A DNA stretch of 64,000 bases from Rugamonas fusca (GCF_014042365.1 NZ_JACEZS010000023.1:1-64000), one strand, 5' to 3'; positions 27,907-37,463 are shown, counted from the first letter of the stretch. Notes: a model not told the origin generated them from the letters alone. Translations and numbers: made by a program.

Positions 27907-29925
27907 ATGCCGGAAGCGGAAGACGTCATCACGGATGCGGCGCGGTTCGCGTTCGACCATCTGCAGCGGGCGCGCCAGCGCCACCGTCAACGCCAGCAAC
28001 AACACGGCGGCGAACCGGAGCTGGCGCTGAAGACCGTCGCCGAACGGCTCGACCTGCTGTGCAACGCGGCATACGGCCGCAGCTTCCGTTTCCATGCCGC
28101 GCCAGCGCCCCTGCCCCGCACCATGCTGGAACGCCTGTTCCGGCGAGGCCAGGCTCGCGCGCACACCGTCGCGCTGCCGGCCACCGATGGCCAGGCGATC
28201 TGGCTGCCGTCAACGTTGCGGCTCGCGCACGGCCCGGCCCTTGAACGCTACCGGGCGCTGGCCTTGCTGCAGGCCACGCGCGCCGTGCGCGGCGCTCCCG
28301 CGTTCGGCACGCGCGACGATCTGGCGGGCGCGCTGTTCCATGTCTGCGAGGCGTGGGTGTGCGAGGTCCTGTTGCTGCGCCGCTTACCCGGCCTGGGGCC
28401 GACGCTGGCGCAGCTGCGCGCCGAGGCGCTGGCGGCGCGCCCCGATCCGGCGCGCCTGACCGGCGGCGTGGCCTGGATCGAACAGGCGGTGCTGCGCGCG
28501 CTGCGCGGCCAGCCGCCGCTCGCCGCACTGCCAGCCGATGCGCTGGCCCTGCCCTGCGCCGCGCTGTACCAGTTGGTCGCGCAAGTGGCGCGCGAGGTGC
28601 CGCCGGCTAGCCAAGGCGCACTACTGCACAAGGACCTGTGGCTGGGCGAGTTCAAACGGCCCGACGCGGCGCCGGCCGCGCTCCCCGGCGGCCATGATAG
28701 TGGGCACGCATCACGCCAGCCGCCGCGCAGCGCCAGGCTGGCGCGCCGTCCGCAGGCCAGGGCGGCCCGGCAGGGCGAGGACGATCAAACCTCGCCGGGA
28801 CCGTTCGTGCTCCAGAGCGCACAGCCGCACGAAAAGGCGGAAGACCCCATGGGCTTGCAGCGGCCCACCGACCGGGACACGGATACCCAGGCCAGTGACT
28901 TCGGCGACGCCTTGTCCGAGTTGCCCGAGGCGCGGCTGGTCGCCACGCCCGGCGCGCCGGCCGAAGTGCTGATGAGCGACGAGCCGATCGCGGGCACCGG
29001 CGCCAGCCAGCCAGCGGCCAATGGCGGCCACCAGGGCACGCGTCACACCTATCCGGAATGGGACTACCGCCGCGGCGACTATGCCAGCGCCGGCAGCGTG
29101 GTCTGGACGACGCCGGCGGTGGCGGGCGATCCGGCCATCGTCGAACGCGCCGTGCGCCAGCACGCCACGCTGCTGGGTGCGGTGCGGCGCGGCTTTCAAC
29201 TGCTGCGCGCGCGGCGCGTGCGCCACCGCTTCCAGCCCGACGGCGAAGCGCTGGACGTGGATGCCTGGGTCGACGCGGAATCGGCGCGCCGCGCCGGCGG
29301 CGAACCCGATGGCCGCGTGTTCGAGACGCAGCGCCTGCAACGGCGCGACCTCGCGGTGCTGGTGCTGGTGGACGTGAGCGGATCGACCGACGGCTGGATC
29401 AGCGACCAGCGCCGCGTGATCGACGTGGAACGGGAAGCCTTGCTGCTGGTAAGCCATGCGCTCGACGCGCTCGGTGAACCGTTTGGCGTGATGGCTTTCA
29501 GCGGCGAAGGCCGGGAAGGCGTGGTGGTGCGCGACATCAAGCGCTTCACCGAACCATACAGACAGGCCGTGGCCTTGCGCATCGCCGGCATCGAACCGGA
29601 ACACTACACGCGCACGGGCAGCGCCGTGCGCCATGCGGCCGCCATGCTCGCCGCGCAGCCAGCCCGGCACCGGCTACTGCTGCTGCTCACGGACGGCAAG
29701 CCCAATGATGTCGACGTCTATGAAGGCAAGTATGGATTGCACGATTTGCGGCAGGCCGTGGTGGAGGCCGACAACAGCGGCATCGCCACCTTCTGCCTGA
29801 CGATAGACCATCAGGCCGCGCATTACCTGGGCCAGGTATTTGGCCGGCACCAGTTCGCCATCCTGCCGCGCACCGAATTATTGGCCACAGTGCTACTGTC
29901 GTGGTTACGCAAGCTGGTCGCCTGA
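27907..29925 (+). CDS. norD: von Willebrand factor A protein NorD
   Basis: A 672-residue partner of NorQ in NO reductase assembly. The N-terminal half is helical and rich in Ala/Arg; the C-terminal part is a vWA domain with MIDAS motif DVSGSTD (about 489-495), RTGSAVRHA and LLTDGKPND. A low-complexity acidic and Pro-rich linker occupies about 255-370. NorD binds the ATPase and presents it to the NorCB complex in known systems. It is the last gene of the nor operon; the next gene starts 56 bases later with its own strong ribosome binding site. Confidence 0.9.
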   Translation: MPEAEDVITDAARFAFDHLQRARQRHRQRQQQHGGEPELALKTVAERLDLLCNAAYGRSFRFHAAPAPLPRTMLERLFRRGQARAHTVALPATDGQAIWLPSTLRLAHGPALERYRALALLQATRAVRGAPAFGTRDDLAGALFHVCEAWVCEVLLLRRLPGLGPTLAQLRAEALAARPDPARLTGGVAWIEQAVLRALRGQPPLAALPADALALPCAALYQLVAQVAREVPPASQGALLHKDLWLGEFKRPDAAPAALPGGHDSGHASRQPPRSARLARRPQARAARQGEDDQTSPGPFVLQSAQPHEKAEDPMGLQRPTDRDTDTQASDFGDALSELPEARLVATPGAPAEVLMSDEPIAGTGASQPAANGGHQGTRHTYPEWDYRRGDYASAGSVVWTTPAVAGDPAIVERAVRQHATLLGAVRRGFQLLRARRVRHRFQPDGEALDVDAWVDAESARRAGGEPDGRVFETQRLQRRDLAVLVLVDVSGSTDGWISDQRRVIDVEREALLLVSHALDALGEPFGVMAFSGEGREGVVVRDIKRFTEPYRQAVALRIAGIEPEHYTRTGSAVRHAAAMLAAQPARHRLLLLLTDGKPNDVDVYEGKYGLHDLRQAVVEADNSGIATFCLTIDHQAAHYLGQVFGRHQFAILPRTELLATVLLSWLRKLVA

Positions 29926-29981
29926 CAGGTCATCGTTGGCCTGGCCGGCGTTCATCACGTCCCTACCAGGAGGAATGCATC

Positions 29982-30824
29982 ATGCTGAAAGCGCCGTTCA
30001 TCGCCGCCAGGCTCGCGCTCGCGTCGCTGGCCATCCTCGTCGCCGGCTGCAGCGGCATGCCCGCGCCGCGCGCCAGCGGGGTCGAGCGGCTCTACATCCT
30101 CAACTGCGGCGAAGGCGAGGCCGGGGACGTCTCGCGCTGGTCGCCGGGCGTCAATGTCGGGCAACCGATGCCGTTCGTCGATAATTGCTACCTGATCAAG
30201 CATGCCCAGGGCTGGATGCTGTGGGACACCGGCGTCAGCGACGCCATCGCCGCCCTGCCCGATGGACTGGCGCCGGCAGATCCCAAGGCGGTGCACTGGC
30301 GCCGGCCGAAGACGCTCGCGGGCCAGCTGGCGCAACTCGGCGTCCAGCCAGCGGACATCCGGTATGTGGCCGTTTCCCACGCCCACCCGGACCACATCGG
30401 CAATGTCGAGCTGTTCCCGCAGACGATGCTGCTGGTGCAGAAGGCCGAGTACGATTGGCCCGGCGCCAACAACGCGCCGCGCTTCAAGCCCGAGCATCCG
30501 GTCACCACGGTCGAAGGCGACAAGGACGTGTTCGGCGACGGCAGCGTCACCATCATCGCCACGCCCGGCCACACGCCCGGCCACCAGTCGCTGCTGGTCA
30601 AGCTGCCCAAGACGGGAGCGCTCGTGCTGTCGGGCGACGCCATCCACTTCAAGAGCAACTGGGATTATCGGCGCGTCCCCTCGATCAACGTCGACAAGGA
30701 CAAGACGCTGGCCTCGATGCAGCGCATCGCCGATCTGCTGGCGCAGCAACACGCGCAGCTGTGGATCAACCACGACCAGGCCCAGCGCGACACGCTGAAG
30801 ATGGCGCCCGCATATTACGAGTAA
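29982..30824 (+). CDS. Metallo-beta-lactamase-fold lipoprotein, AHL-lactonase-like
   Basis: A 280-residue exported lipoprotein (lipobox LVAGC) with a metallo-beta-lactamase fold. The metal site is SHAHPDHIGN, with further ligands in TPGHTPGHQS, LSGDAIHF and INHDQAQ. Overall layout resembles the N-acyl-homoserine lactonase (AttM/AhlD-like) branch, so hydrolysis of lactone signals is plausible, but other hydrolase activities are equally possible from sequence alone. AGGAGG precedes ATG 29982. It directly follows norD and could be co-transcribed. Confidence 0.78.
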   Translation: MLKAPFIAARLALASLAILVAGCSGMPAPRASGVERLYILNCGEGEAGDVSRWSPGVNVGQPMPFVDNCYLIKHAQGWMLWDTGVSDAIAALPDGLAPADPKAVHWRRPKTLAGQLAQLGVQPADIRYVAVSHAHPDHIGNVELFPQTMLLVQKAEYDWPGANNAPRFKPEHPVTTVEGDKDVFGDGSVTIIATPGHTPGHQSLLVKLPKTGALVLSGDAIHFKSNWDYRRVPSINVDKDKTLASMQRIADLLAQQHAQLWINHDQAQRDTLKMAPAYYE

Positions 30825-30948
30825 GCCTGGGCGCCCATCAGACTTCAGCCCATGCCTGATCGAGATCCGCCAACAGGTGGTCGCTATGCTCGATGCCGCT
30901 GGAGCGCCGCACCGTGTCCTCGGTCACGCCTCCCCGCCGGGAGAACGA

Positions 30949-30966
30949 CGGGGCCGGACGGCCCCG
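30949..30966 (-). terminator. GC-rich hairpin after the Cache-domain gene
   Basis: CGGGGCC (30949-30955) pairs with GGCCCCG (30960-30966) across a GGAC loop, seven bases beyond the stop of the minus-strand Cache-domain gene. No T-tract follows, so it is only terminator-like. Confidence 0.4.
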
Positions 30967-30972
30967 GGCCCC

Positions 30973-31440
30973 TTACTTGTAGATCCCCACCCCGATCACG
31001 TATTCCCCCACTTTTTCCACGTAGGTGTTCTTCTCCTCCATGTTCTTGGAGACCGAATTGGGCCACATGTACTTGACCCAGCCCTTGCCGGCCGGCCCGC
31101 TGGTCAGCTTGAGGAATTCCTTGAGCGGATAGACGCCGCCGGCGTTCAGCTCCATCAGGTTCTTGTTGACCATCTTGGGGTTCTGGCCGTGCGCCAGCAT
31201 CACGCCGCTGGTGTCGATCATGAACACGTACAGGTCACCGTTGATGAATTCGCCCTTGGGATCGTTGAAGGCGGCGATGGCCTTGTCCTTGCCGTTCTTT
31301 TGCAGGTAGGCGCTGGCCTTCTTGACCATGGCCACGGCTTCGTCGGCCGTGCCGCGATGGCTCGCTTCCTGGGCCTGGACGGCGCCGGCCAGGCCCAGCG
31401 CCAGCAGCGCCGTCATCAGGTATTGGTACAGTTGTCGCAT
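30973..31440 (-). CDS. Secreted single-Cache-domain protein
   Basis: A 155-residue periplasmic protein: signal peptide (about 1-23, ending VQAQ) and one small-molecule-binding Cache domain. Typical features are the amphipathic helix TADEAVAMVKKASAYLQ, FINGDLYVFMIDTSGVMLAHG, PLKEFLKL and the final YVIGVGIYK. Free-standing Cache proteins probably bind small organic ligands and may signal through a partner; no partner is adjacent. AAGGAG lies before the ATG. It is convergent with the metallo-beta-lactamase gene. Confidence 0.82.
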   Translation of the reverse strand: MRQLYQYLMTALLALGLAGAVQAQEASHRGTADEAVAMVKKASAYLQKNGKDKAIAAFNDPKGEFINGDLYVFMIDTSGVMLAHGQNPKMVNKNLMELNAGGVYPLKEFLKLTSGPAGKGWVKYMWPNSVSKNMEEKNTYVEKVGEYVIGVGIYK

Positions 31441-31646
31441 GATGCAGTCTCCTTGTGGTAACAGGGCGACGGCCGGACAGCCGCCGCGGATACGGCTGTG
31501 TCCGCCGCTTGGGCAAACGATAGCACATGCCCACAGGAAAGTTTCAATTCACCCAAGAAAATTTCAGGAAAAGTTGATCCGGCCGCGCCTGGGCGTGGCG
31601 TGGCCGGCGCGGCCGGTGGCCTGCCTTGCAGCGCTCTGGCCTGGCC
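31441..31646. other. Intergenic region without recognised features
   Basis: About 206 bases upstream of the Cache-domain gene and downstream of the unknown minus-strand gene. It presumably holds the Cache gene promoter, but no clear consensus was seen. Confidence 0.3.
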
Positions 31647-32099
31647 TTATTCGGCGACGATCTTCTTCGGTGGCGGGGGCGGGGTGAATTGAATCAGTTC
31701 CGTGGCCGGCGCGCTGTCGAGCGCCTCGGACTGCTCCAGCCAGCGCATCAGGCTGGCCATGCGGCGGATCGTGATGCCCTTGCCGTTGATGTAGCCCACC
31801 TGCTCGAAGTGCTCCATCTTGGCCGTCATCTTGGACACGGTGGGCAGGTTGTCGACCAGCCGGTCGTAGGCCTTGCGGGCCTTCTGTTCCCACTTGACCA
31901 GCAGCGGCTCGTTGAAGCGGTTGCTCTCGTAGTAGATGGTGAGGGTGCGGTCATGGTTGCCAAAACCGACCACGGCGGCGCCCTTGCGGATGGTTGCCAG
32001 CACCTCCTCCTTGATGGCGGCCGTGGGCACGAACAGGGCCGCGCGGCCTTCGGCGTCGGGCCGCTCCAGTGGCAAATCCTGTCCCATCGTTATGCTCAT
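31647..32099 (-). CDS. Hypothetical protein, 150 residues
   Basis: Not recognised. The protein has no signal peptide. It contains an alternating charged helical core (KARKAYDRLVDNLPTVSKM) and ends in a Pro-rich tail, FTPPPPPKK. The segment GAAVVGFGNHDRTLTIYYESN looks like a beta-rich fold. GAGGGATG lies before ATG 32099; a much longer upstream frame is antisense to the peptidase gene and is not credible. Codon use is normal for the region. Confidence 0.6.
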   Translation of the reverse strand: MSITMGQDLPLERPDAEGRAALFVPTAAIKEEVLATIRKGAAVVGFGNHDRTLTIYYESNRFNEPLLVKWEQKARKAYDRLVDNLPTVSKMTAKMEHFEQVGYINGKGITIRRMASLMRWLEQSEALDSAPATELIQFTPPPPPKKIVAE

Positions 32100-32246
32100 C
32101 GGGCATCCCTCATGATGTGCCGCTAGTTTCCCAGCGGCTATATTTCTCTGAATTCTACAACGCACCCCGGCCATGTACAAGAAGAAAGCACCCGCGCTTC
32201 CCCCGTATAATGCCCAACATTCCCTTTTGCCTTGATTCACCACAAC

Positions 32247-33323
32247 ATGACGTCCGCCGCCCCCGCCTCCCCGTCTTCCCTCCCGCCCGCCACCGCGCCG
32301 TTCGGGGTGATCGCCACGACGACGGTGGATACGGCCGCGCGCAACGTGAGCGACCTGCTGGCGCTGGCCATCGACTACGCGCCCAGCCACGGCGCCCTGG
32401 TCGTCCATGACCGGCGCTGCGATCTCAATCTGGCGCTGACGGAAGCGTACCGGCGCGCCATCCCCGGCGCCACCTTCATCGATTTCGACACCGTCACGCC
32501 CGAGCAAGTGCTGGCTGCCTTCGCCCGCATGGCGCCCGGCGACCTGGTGGTGCTGATCCAGTCCACCAGCTTCCGGCTCGAAGCGTTCCGCATCCGCATC
32601 GAACTGTTCAAGCGCGGCCTGAAAGTGATCGAGCACGTGCACCTGTCGCGCATGCCCGGCGAGCAGGGCCGCCACTACATCGACGCGCTGGCCTACGACC
32701 CGGCCTACTACCGCGGCGTGGGCCACGCGCTCAAGGCCCGCATCGACCGCGCCTCCGGCGGCGTGATCGACAGCGGCGGCGAGCGGCTCGTGTTTGGCTC
32801 CCCGTTCGAGCCGGCCAAGCTCAATATCGGCGACTACCGCGCCATGAACAACGTGGGCGGCCAGTTCCCGCTCGGTGAAGTGTTCACCGAGGCGCTGGAC
32901 CTGGAAGCGGTGCACGGGCGGGTGCGCATCTTCGTGTTCGGCGACACCCAGTTCCTCGTCAACCGCCCCGCGCACCCGATCACCCTGATCGTCGAGCGGG
33001 GCCGGGTGACGGGCGTGGAGCACAGCACGCCCGCGTTCGACCAGATGCTCGAGATCATCCGTGCCCACGAGGGCGAAGTGTGGCTGCGCGAACTGGGCTT
33101 CGGCATGAACCGCGCCTTCTCGCGCGAGCTGACGGTCAACGACATCGGCACCTACGAGCGCATGTGCGGCATCCACCTGTCGCTGGGCGCCAAGCACGGC
33201 GTCTATCCCAAGCCGCAATTCCGGCGCAAGGACGCGCGCTACCACGTGGACGTGTTCGCAGTGACGGAAGCGGTCTACCTGGACGACGAGCAGGTCTACA
33301 AGGACGGCGCCTGGCAAGTGTGA
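32247..33323 (+). CDS. M29-type aminopeptidase homologue
   Basis: A 358-residue cytoplasmic protein related to the thermophilic aminopeptidase (M29) family and to NicX-type dioxygenases that share its fold. Visible family features are NVGGQFPLGEVFTEALD, E-containing WLRELGFGMN and LSLGAKHGVYPKPQF with candidate metal ligands (Glu, His) and a C-terminal HVDVF. Whether it is a peptidase or another metal enzyme cannot be decided. ATG 32247 has no strong ribosome binding site; a TTG 15 bases upstream is an alternative. It is followed by the PhyH-type gene on the same strand. Confidence 0.6.
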   Translation: MTSAAPASPSSLPPATAPFGVIATTTVDTAARNVSDLLALAIDYAPSHGALVVHDRRCDLNLALTEAYRRAIPGATFIDFDTVTPEQVLAAFARMAPGDLVVLIQSTSFRLEAFRIRIELFKRGLKVIEHVHLSRMPGEQGRHYIDALAYDPAYYRGVGHALKARIDRASGGVIDSGGERLVFGSPFEPAKLNIGDYRAMNNVGGQFPLGEVFTEALDLEAVHGRVRIFVFGDTQFLVNRPAHPITLIVERGRVTGVEHSTPAFDQMLEIIRAHEGEVWLRELGFGMNRAFSRELTVNDIGTYERMCGIHLSLGAKHGVYPKPQFRRKDARYHVDVFAVTEAVYLDDEQVYKDGAWQV

Positions 33324-33390
33324 GCCCGGCCTGCGGTCTGCCGGTACAATGGCCATGCGAGTCGTTTGCCCACCAACCACCGGAGCGGCC

Positions 33391-34230
33391 ATGCTGACAG
33401 AGGCGCAGAAACTGCAATACCAACGGGACGGCTACCTCGTCCTGCCCGGCTTCAAGAACGCCACCGAGATCGCCGCCCTGCGCGCGCGCGCCGCGCAGAT
33501 CGTGGACGCCTTCGACCCGTCGGCGGCGGCCGGCATCTTCACCACGCGCGAGCAGGAACAGCGCGCCGACGCTTACTTCCTCGGTTCGGACAACACCATA
33601 CGCTGCTTCTTCGAGGAGGAGGCGTTCGGCCCGGACGGTCAACTGCAGCAGGACAAATCACTGTCGATCAACAAGATCGGCCACGCCATGCACGACCTGG
33701 ACCCCGTGTTCCGCGCCTTCTCGGCCGACGCGCGGCTGGCCGCCGTGGCGCGCGACCTGGGGCTGGAGCAGGCCCAGGTCTGGCAATCGATGTACATCTT
33801 CAAGCAGCCCGGCATCGGCGGCGAAGTGCGCTGGCACCAGGACGCCACCTATTTCGACACCGATCCCGTCACCGTCACCACGTTCTGGTTCGCGCTGGAA
33901 GACGCCACGCGGGACAACGGCTGCCTGTGGGCCGAACCGGGCGGCCACCGCGGCCCCATGCGCGAGCGCTTCCTGCGCCACGGCGACAAGGTGACGATGG
34001 AAAAGCTGGACGCCACGCCGTGGCCGGACGGGCGCACGGCCGTGCCGCTGGCCTGCCAGGCGGGCAGCCTGGTGTGCTTCCACGGCCTGCTGCCCCACTA
34101 CAGCGCGCCGAACCGCTCGCCCGTCTCGCGCCACGCCTACACGCTGCATGTGACGGACGGCCGCAGCAGCTATTCGCCGCGCAACTGGATACAGCGCGAC
34201 GCCGCGTTGCCGGTGCGCGGCTTCCTGTGA
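33391..34230 (+). CDS. Phytanoyl-CoA dioxygenase (PhyH) family protein
   Basis: A 279-residue Fe(II)/2-oxoglutarate-dependent oxygenase. The N-terminus has the family motif YQRDGYLVLPGF; the iron site is H149 and D151 in RWHQDAT with a distal H236 in HYSAPNRS, and Arg for 2-oxoglutarate in SRHAYTLH. It hydroxylates a small molecule or CoA ester; the substrate is unknown. CGGAG lies before ATG 33391. It may be co-transcribed with the M29-like gene 67 bases upstream. Confidence 0.85.
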   Translation: MLTEAQKLQYQRDGYLVLPGFKNATEIAALRARAAQIVDAFDPSAAAGIFTTREQEQRADAYFLGSDNTIRCFFEEEAFGPDGQLQQDKSLSINKIGHAMHDLDPVFRAFSADARLAAVARDLGLEQAQVWQSMYIFKQPGIGGEVRWHQDATYFDTDPVTVTTFWFALEDATRDNGCLWAEPGGHRGPMRERFLRHGDKVTMEKLDATPWPDGRTAVPLACQAGSLVCFHGLLPHYSAPNRSPVSRHAYTLHVTDGRSSYSPRNWIQRDAALPVRGFL

Positions 34231-34249
34231 CGGCGCGCCGCGCGCGGCC

Positions 34250-36142
34250 CTAGGCGGCCGGCTCCCACACGGGCGCCTCCAGCGGCAGCGTGATGGTCAC
34301 GCACGTGCCCTGGCCCGGCGCCGACTGCACGTCGATGCGCCCATGCAGCACGCTGGTGACGATGTTGTAGACGATGTGCATGCCCAGTCCCGAGCCGCCC
34401 TGCCCCAGCCGCGTGGTGAAGAACGGGTCGAACACCTGGCGCAGCGTGCGCTCGGACATGCCCTTGCCGTTGTCGGCGAAGCGCAGCACGGCCTCGTGCG
34501 GCCCCTGGCGCCGGGCGCTGATGGTGACGGTGCCACCGCCGCCATCGACGCCATGCAGCAGCGCGTTGTTGAGCAGGTTGCTCAGCACCTGGCCCACGCT
34601 GCCCGGATAGGACAGCAATTCCAGCCCCGCTTCCACCTCCACTTCCACCGTGCAGGCCGCATGGCGCAGCTGCACGGCGAACGTGGCCAGCACGTCGCGC
34701 ACCACCTCCTCCAGCAGGAAGCGGCGGCGCTGGCCGCTGGACTGGTCCACGGCCACCTGCTTGAACGAGGTGATCAAGTCGGCCGCCCGCGCCAGCTGTG
34801 CGGCGATGATGGTGCACGCCTTGCCCGCGTCGGCCAGGTGGGCCACCAGCGCCGAGCGCTTGACGCCGCCCTCGCCGCCGAGCTGGCGCTCGAACTCGGC
34901 CACCCGGTCGCCCAGCGCGGTGGCCGTCAGCAGGCTGTTGCCGATCGGGGTGTTGAGCTCGTGCGCCACGCCCGCCACCAGCGCCCCCAGCGACGCCATC
35001 TTTTCCGACGTGATCAGGTTGGCCTGGGCCAGCTGCAAACTGGCCAGCGCGGCCGACAGGTCGGCGTGGGCCGCGTCGGCGTTGTCCTTCTGGCGCGCCA
35101 GTTCGGCCAGGCTGCGCTCCAGCCCCTGCTTGGCCGTCAGCAGGGCCGCCACCAGCGCGCTGATGATCAGGCCCGCGGCCGCCGCCAGCAGCACGGGCGC
35201 CGCCACGCCGCTGTAGCGCGCGCCGGCGTGGCCGTCCACCCGCAGCAGCCAGCGGCGCTCGCCCACCACCAGGCTGGTGCTGGCGGCCAGCCCCGGCAGG
35301 ACCGGCAGGCGCGCCGCGCCGATCCGCCCGCCGCTGTCGAACAGCAGGTTGTCCGGGCCGGGCGGCTGGCTGGCGCCATCCTTGAGGTAACCCGTGTCGT
35401 GGATGCGCACGTACAGGTCGTTCAACAGGCCAGGCTCGATCACTTCGCGCATCAAGGTGTTGACCTTGAAGACGATGGCCACAAAGCCCACCAGCGCGGC
35501 GCGCCGCTGGGCCGGCGTGGCCAGCGGCGCGCCGTTGCGGTAGATCGGTGCGCGCGCCACGAAGCCCGGTTCGCCACTGGCGTCCTGCACCAGCGTGATG
35601 CGCTCGGTGGCCACGATGGCGCCGTCGTCGCGCCCCAGCTCCAGCGCCTGCAGGTGGGGCGGCAGCGCCGCCAGGTCCAGGCCGAAGGCGTTCTCGTTGC
35701 CGGCCAGCGGCTCCGTGTACTCGATCACGTAATGGGTCTCGCGCAGCGCGGCCGGGTGGATGCGGAACTGGGGATAACCTTGTGGCGCCAGGCTGGTGTC
35801 GCGCCGCACGGCCTCGGTGTAGGCGGCCAGCTGCGGCGCCGGCACGGCCCGCACGAACTGGATGGCCTGGAAGCCGGGGTAGCGCCGCGCCAGGTCGAGC
35901 GCGGCCACGAAGCGGTGGAACTCGGCGCGGTCGATGTGGTCGTCGTGCGCGTACATGGCCCGCAGCGCCAGCAACATGTCGAAATAGGTGCGCAGGCGCA
36001 CCTCGGTGGCGTGGGTGATCTTGTCGGCGTCGCGCCGGAACACGTCGCGCCGCTGGCGCTGCTGTTCGCCCAGCACGAACAGGCAAAGCGCGGCCGTCAG
36101 GCACAGCCCGACGATGAACGCGATGTAGCCCTGTCTGCGCAT
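34250..36142 (-). CDS. CHASE-domain sensor histidine kinase
   Basis: A 630-residue membrane kinase: N-terminal helix (about 8-26), extracellular CHASE domain (about 65-260, RYPGFQAIQFVRAVP, HYVIEYTEP), second helix (about 310-335), coiled coil, HisKA-like segment SLGALVAGVAHELNTPIGN and HATPase with NLLNNALLHG and SGLGMHIVYN. Auto-phosphorylation is expected on the His of AHELNTP. The start chosen is ATG 36142, behind AAGGCAGG; an in-frame GTG at 36160 is possible. It lies 35 bases after the HD-GYP regulator on the same strand, an apparent two-component pair, although that regulator's receiver looks inactive. Confidence 0.82.
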   Translation of the reverse strand: MRRQGYIAFIVGLCLTAALCLFVLGEQQRQRRDVFRRDADKITHATEVRLRTYFDMLLALRAMYAHDDHIDRAEFHRFVAALDLARRYPGFQAIQFVRAVPAPQLAAYTEAVRRDTSLAPQGYPQFRIHPAALRETHYVIEYTEPLAGNENAFGLDLAALPPHLQALELGRDDGAIVATERITLVQDASGEPGFVARAPIYRNGAPLATPAQRRAALVGFVAIVFKVNTLMREVIEPGLLNDLYVRIHDTGYLKDGASQPPGPDNLLFDSGGRIGAARLPVLPGLAASTSLVVGERRWLLRVDGHAGARYSGVAAPVLLAAAAGLIISALVAALLTAKQGLERSLAELARQKDNADAAHADLSAALASLQLAQANLITSEKMASLGALVAGVAHELNTPIGNSLLTATALGDRVAEFERQLGGEGGVKRSALVAHLADAGKACTIIAAQLARAADLITSFKQVAVDQSSGQRRRFLLEEVVRDVLATFAVQLRHAACTVEVEVEAGLELLSYPGSVGQVLSNLLNNALLHGVDGGGGTVTISARRQGPHEAVLRFADNGKGMSERTLRQVFDPFFTTRLGQGGSGLGMHIVYNIVTSVLHGRIDVQSAPGQGTCVTITLPLEAPVWEPAA

Positions 36143-36195
36143 GGCCTGCCTTGCCTCCACGCTGCCCCCCGGCCGGATCCGTGCCGGCCACCTTT

Positions 36196-37344
36196 TTATG
36201 GCGCCGCCACCCGCTGCGGCGCCGACGCGCCATTCTCGGCCACGGCCACGTCGGCGTAGCGGGCCGCGATGTCGAGGAATTCCTCCTCCACCATCAGCAA
36301 AGCGTCCACCAGGTCGGGGTCGAACTGTTCGCCGCTGCCCTGGCGGATCAGTTCCAGCGCCGTCTCGTGGGTGAAGGCCGGCTTGTAGACGCGGCGCGAG
36401 ATCAGCGCGTCATACACGGCGGCCACCGCCACCAGCCGCGCCGACAGCGGGATGGCGTCGCCGGCCAGCCCCTGCGGATAGCCGGAACCGTCGTACTTCT
36501 CCTGGTGCGAATAAGCGATCTCGCGCGCGTAGCGCAGGAAGGTGGTGCTGCGGCCCAGGTGGCGCTCCACTTCCGCGATGGCGTCGCGCCCGTAGATGGT
36601 GTGGCGCTGCATGACGGCGAATTCCTCGTCCGTGAGCCGGCCCGGCTTGAGCAGGATGGCGTCCGGGATGCCGACCTTGCCGATGTCGTGCAGGGGCGCG
36701 GCCTGGAACAGCAGCGCGATGTTGGCGTCACTGAGCTCCTGGGCGAAGCGCGGCTGCCCCTGCAACTGGCGCGCCAGCGCGGCCACGTAGTGCTGGACCC
36801 GGCGGATGTGGTTGACGGTCTTGTGGTCGCGCGATTCGGCCAGCGCGGCCAGCGCCCAGATCACCGCTTCCACCATCTGGTCCTGTTCGGCCGTGCGTTC
36901 CCGCACCAGGTGCTCGACCAGGCCGGCCTGGTGGCGCAGCAGTTCGCGCGAGCGGCGCAGTTTGACGTGGGTGGCCACGCGCGCCTGCAGCGCCTCGGCC
37001 AGCAAGGGCCGCTGCACCACGTCGGCCGCCCCGCCCTGCCAGGCACGCTGCTCGGCTTGCGGCTGGCCGCCCTCGACCAGCATCAGCACGGGAATGGCGG
37101 CCGTGTCGGGACAGGCGCGCAGCTGTGCCAGCACACCGTAGCCATCGAGGCCATCCACGCCGGGCAGGGCCGCTTCCAGCAGCAGCAAGTCCGGGCGCGG
37201 CAACTGGCGCGCGGCCGCCAGCGCGGCGGCGCCATCGCCGGCCTCGCGTAGCGTGTACTGATCGTGCAGCAGCGCCCCCAACTGCGCGCGCTGCCCGGGT
37301 GCGCCATCGGCGACAAGTACGATGGCCCTGTGGTGGACGTCCAT
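36196..37344 (-). CDS. HD-GYP phosphodiesterase with degenerate receiver domain
   Basis: A 382-residue RpfG-like protein with an N-terminal receiver-like domain, linker helix and HD-GYP domain. The HD motif is HDIGKVGIPD and the GYP motif DGSGYPQGL, both intact, so c-di-GMP hydrolysis is expected. The receiver lacks the usual residues: Glu57 (LLLLEAALPG) replaces the phospho-acceptor Asp, Val90 the Thr/Ser, and Arg112 (VQRP) the Lys. Glu at the acceptor can mimic phosphorylation. The start chosen is ATG 37344. It is transcribed before the CHASE kinase gene. Confidence 0.82.
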   Translation of the reverse strand: MDVHHRAIVLVADGAPGQRAQLGALLHDQYTLREAGDGAAALAAARQLPRPDLLLLEAALPGVDGLDGYGVLAQLRACPDTAAIPVLMLVEGGQPQAEQRAWQGGAADVVQRPLLAEALQARVATHVKLRRSRELLRHQAGLVEHLVRERTAEQDQMVEAVIWALAALAESRDHKTVNHIRRVQHYVAALARQLQGQPRFAQELSDANIALLFQAAPLHDIGKVGIPDAILLKPGRLTDEEFAVMQRHTIYGRDAIAEVERHLGRSTTFLRYAREIAYSHQEKYDGSGYPQGLAGDAIPLSARLVAVAAVYDALISRRVYKPAFTHETALELIRQGSGEQFDPDLVDALLMVEEEFLDIAARYADVAVAENGASAPQRVAAP

Positions 37345-37463
37345 GCCTGGCAAGCCTTTACTGAGTAGTGCGTGTGCGCGTATGCGCGTATTAGTTTCCA
37401 AACATCATCATACCTGAGCCCCCGCCCCGTGCCGCATTTTTTACGCGCCGCGCTTGCAATTGA

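Noticed and set aside
37345..37401. TTG start extending the HD-GYP regulator by 19 residues
   Set aside because: The extension precedes the first strand of the receiver fold and lacks a ribosome binding site; ATG 37344 fits the family better.
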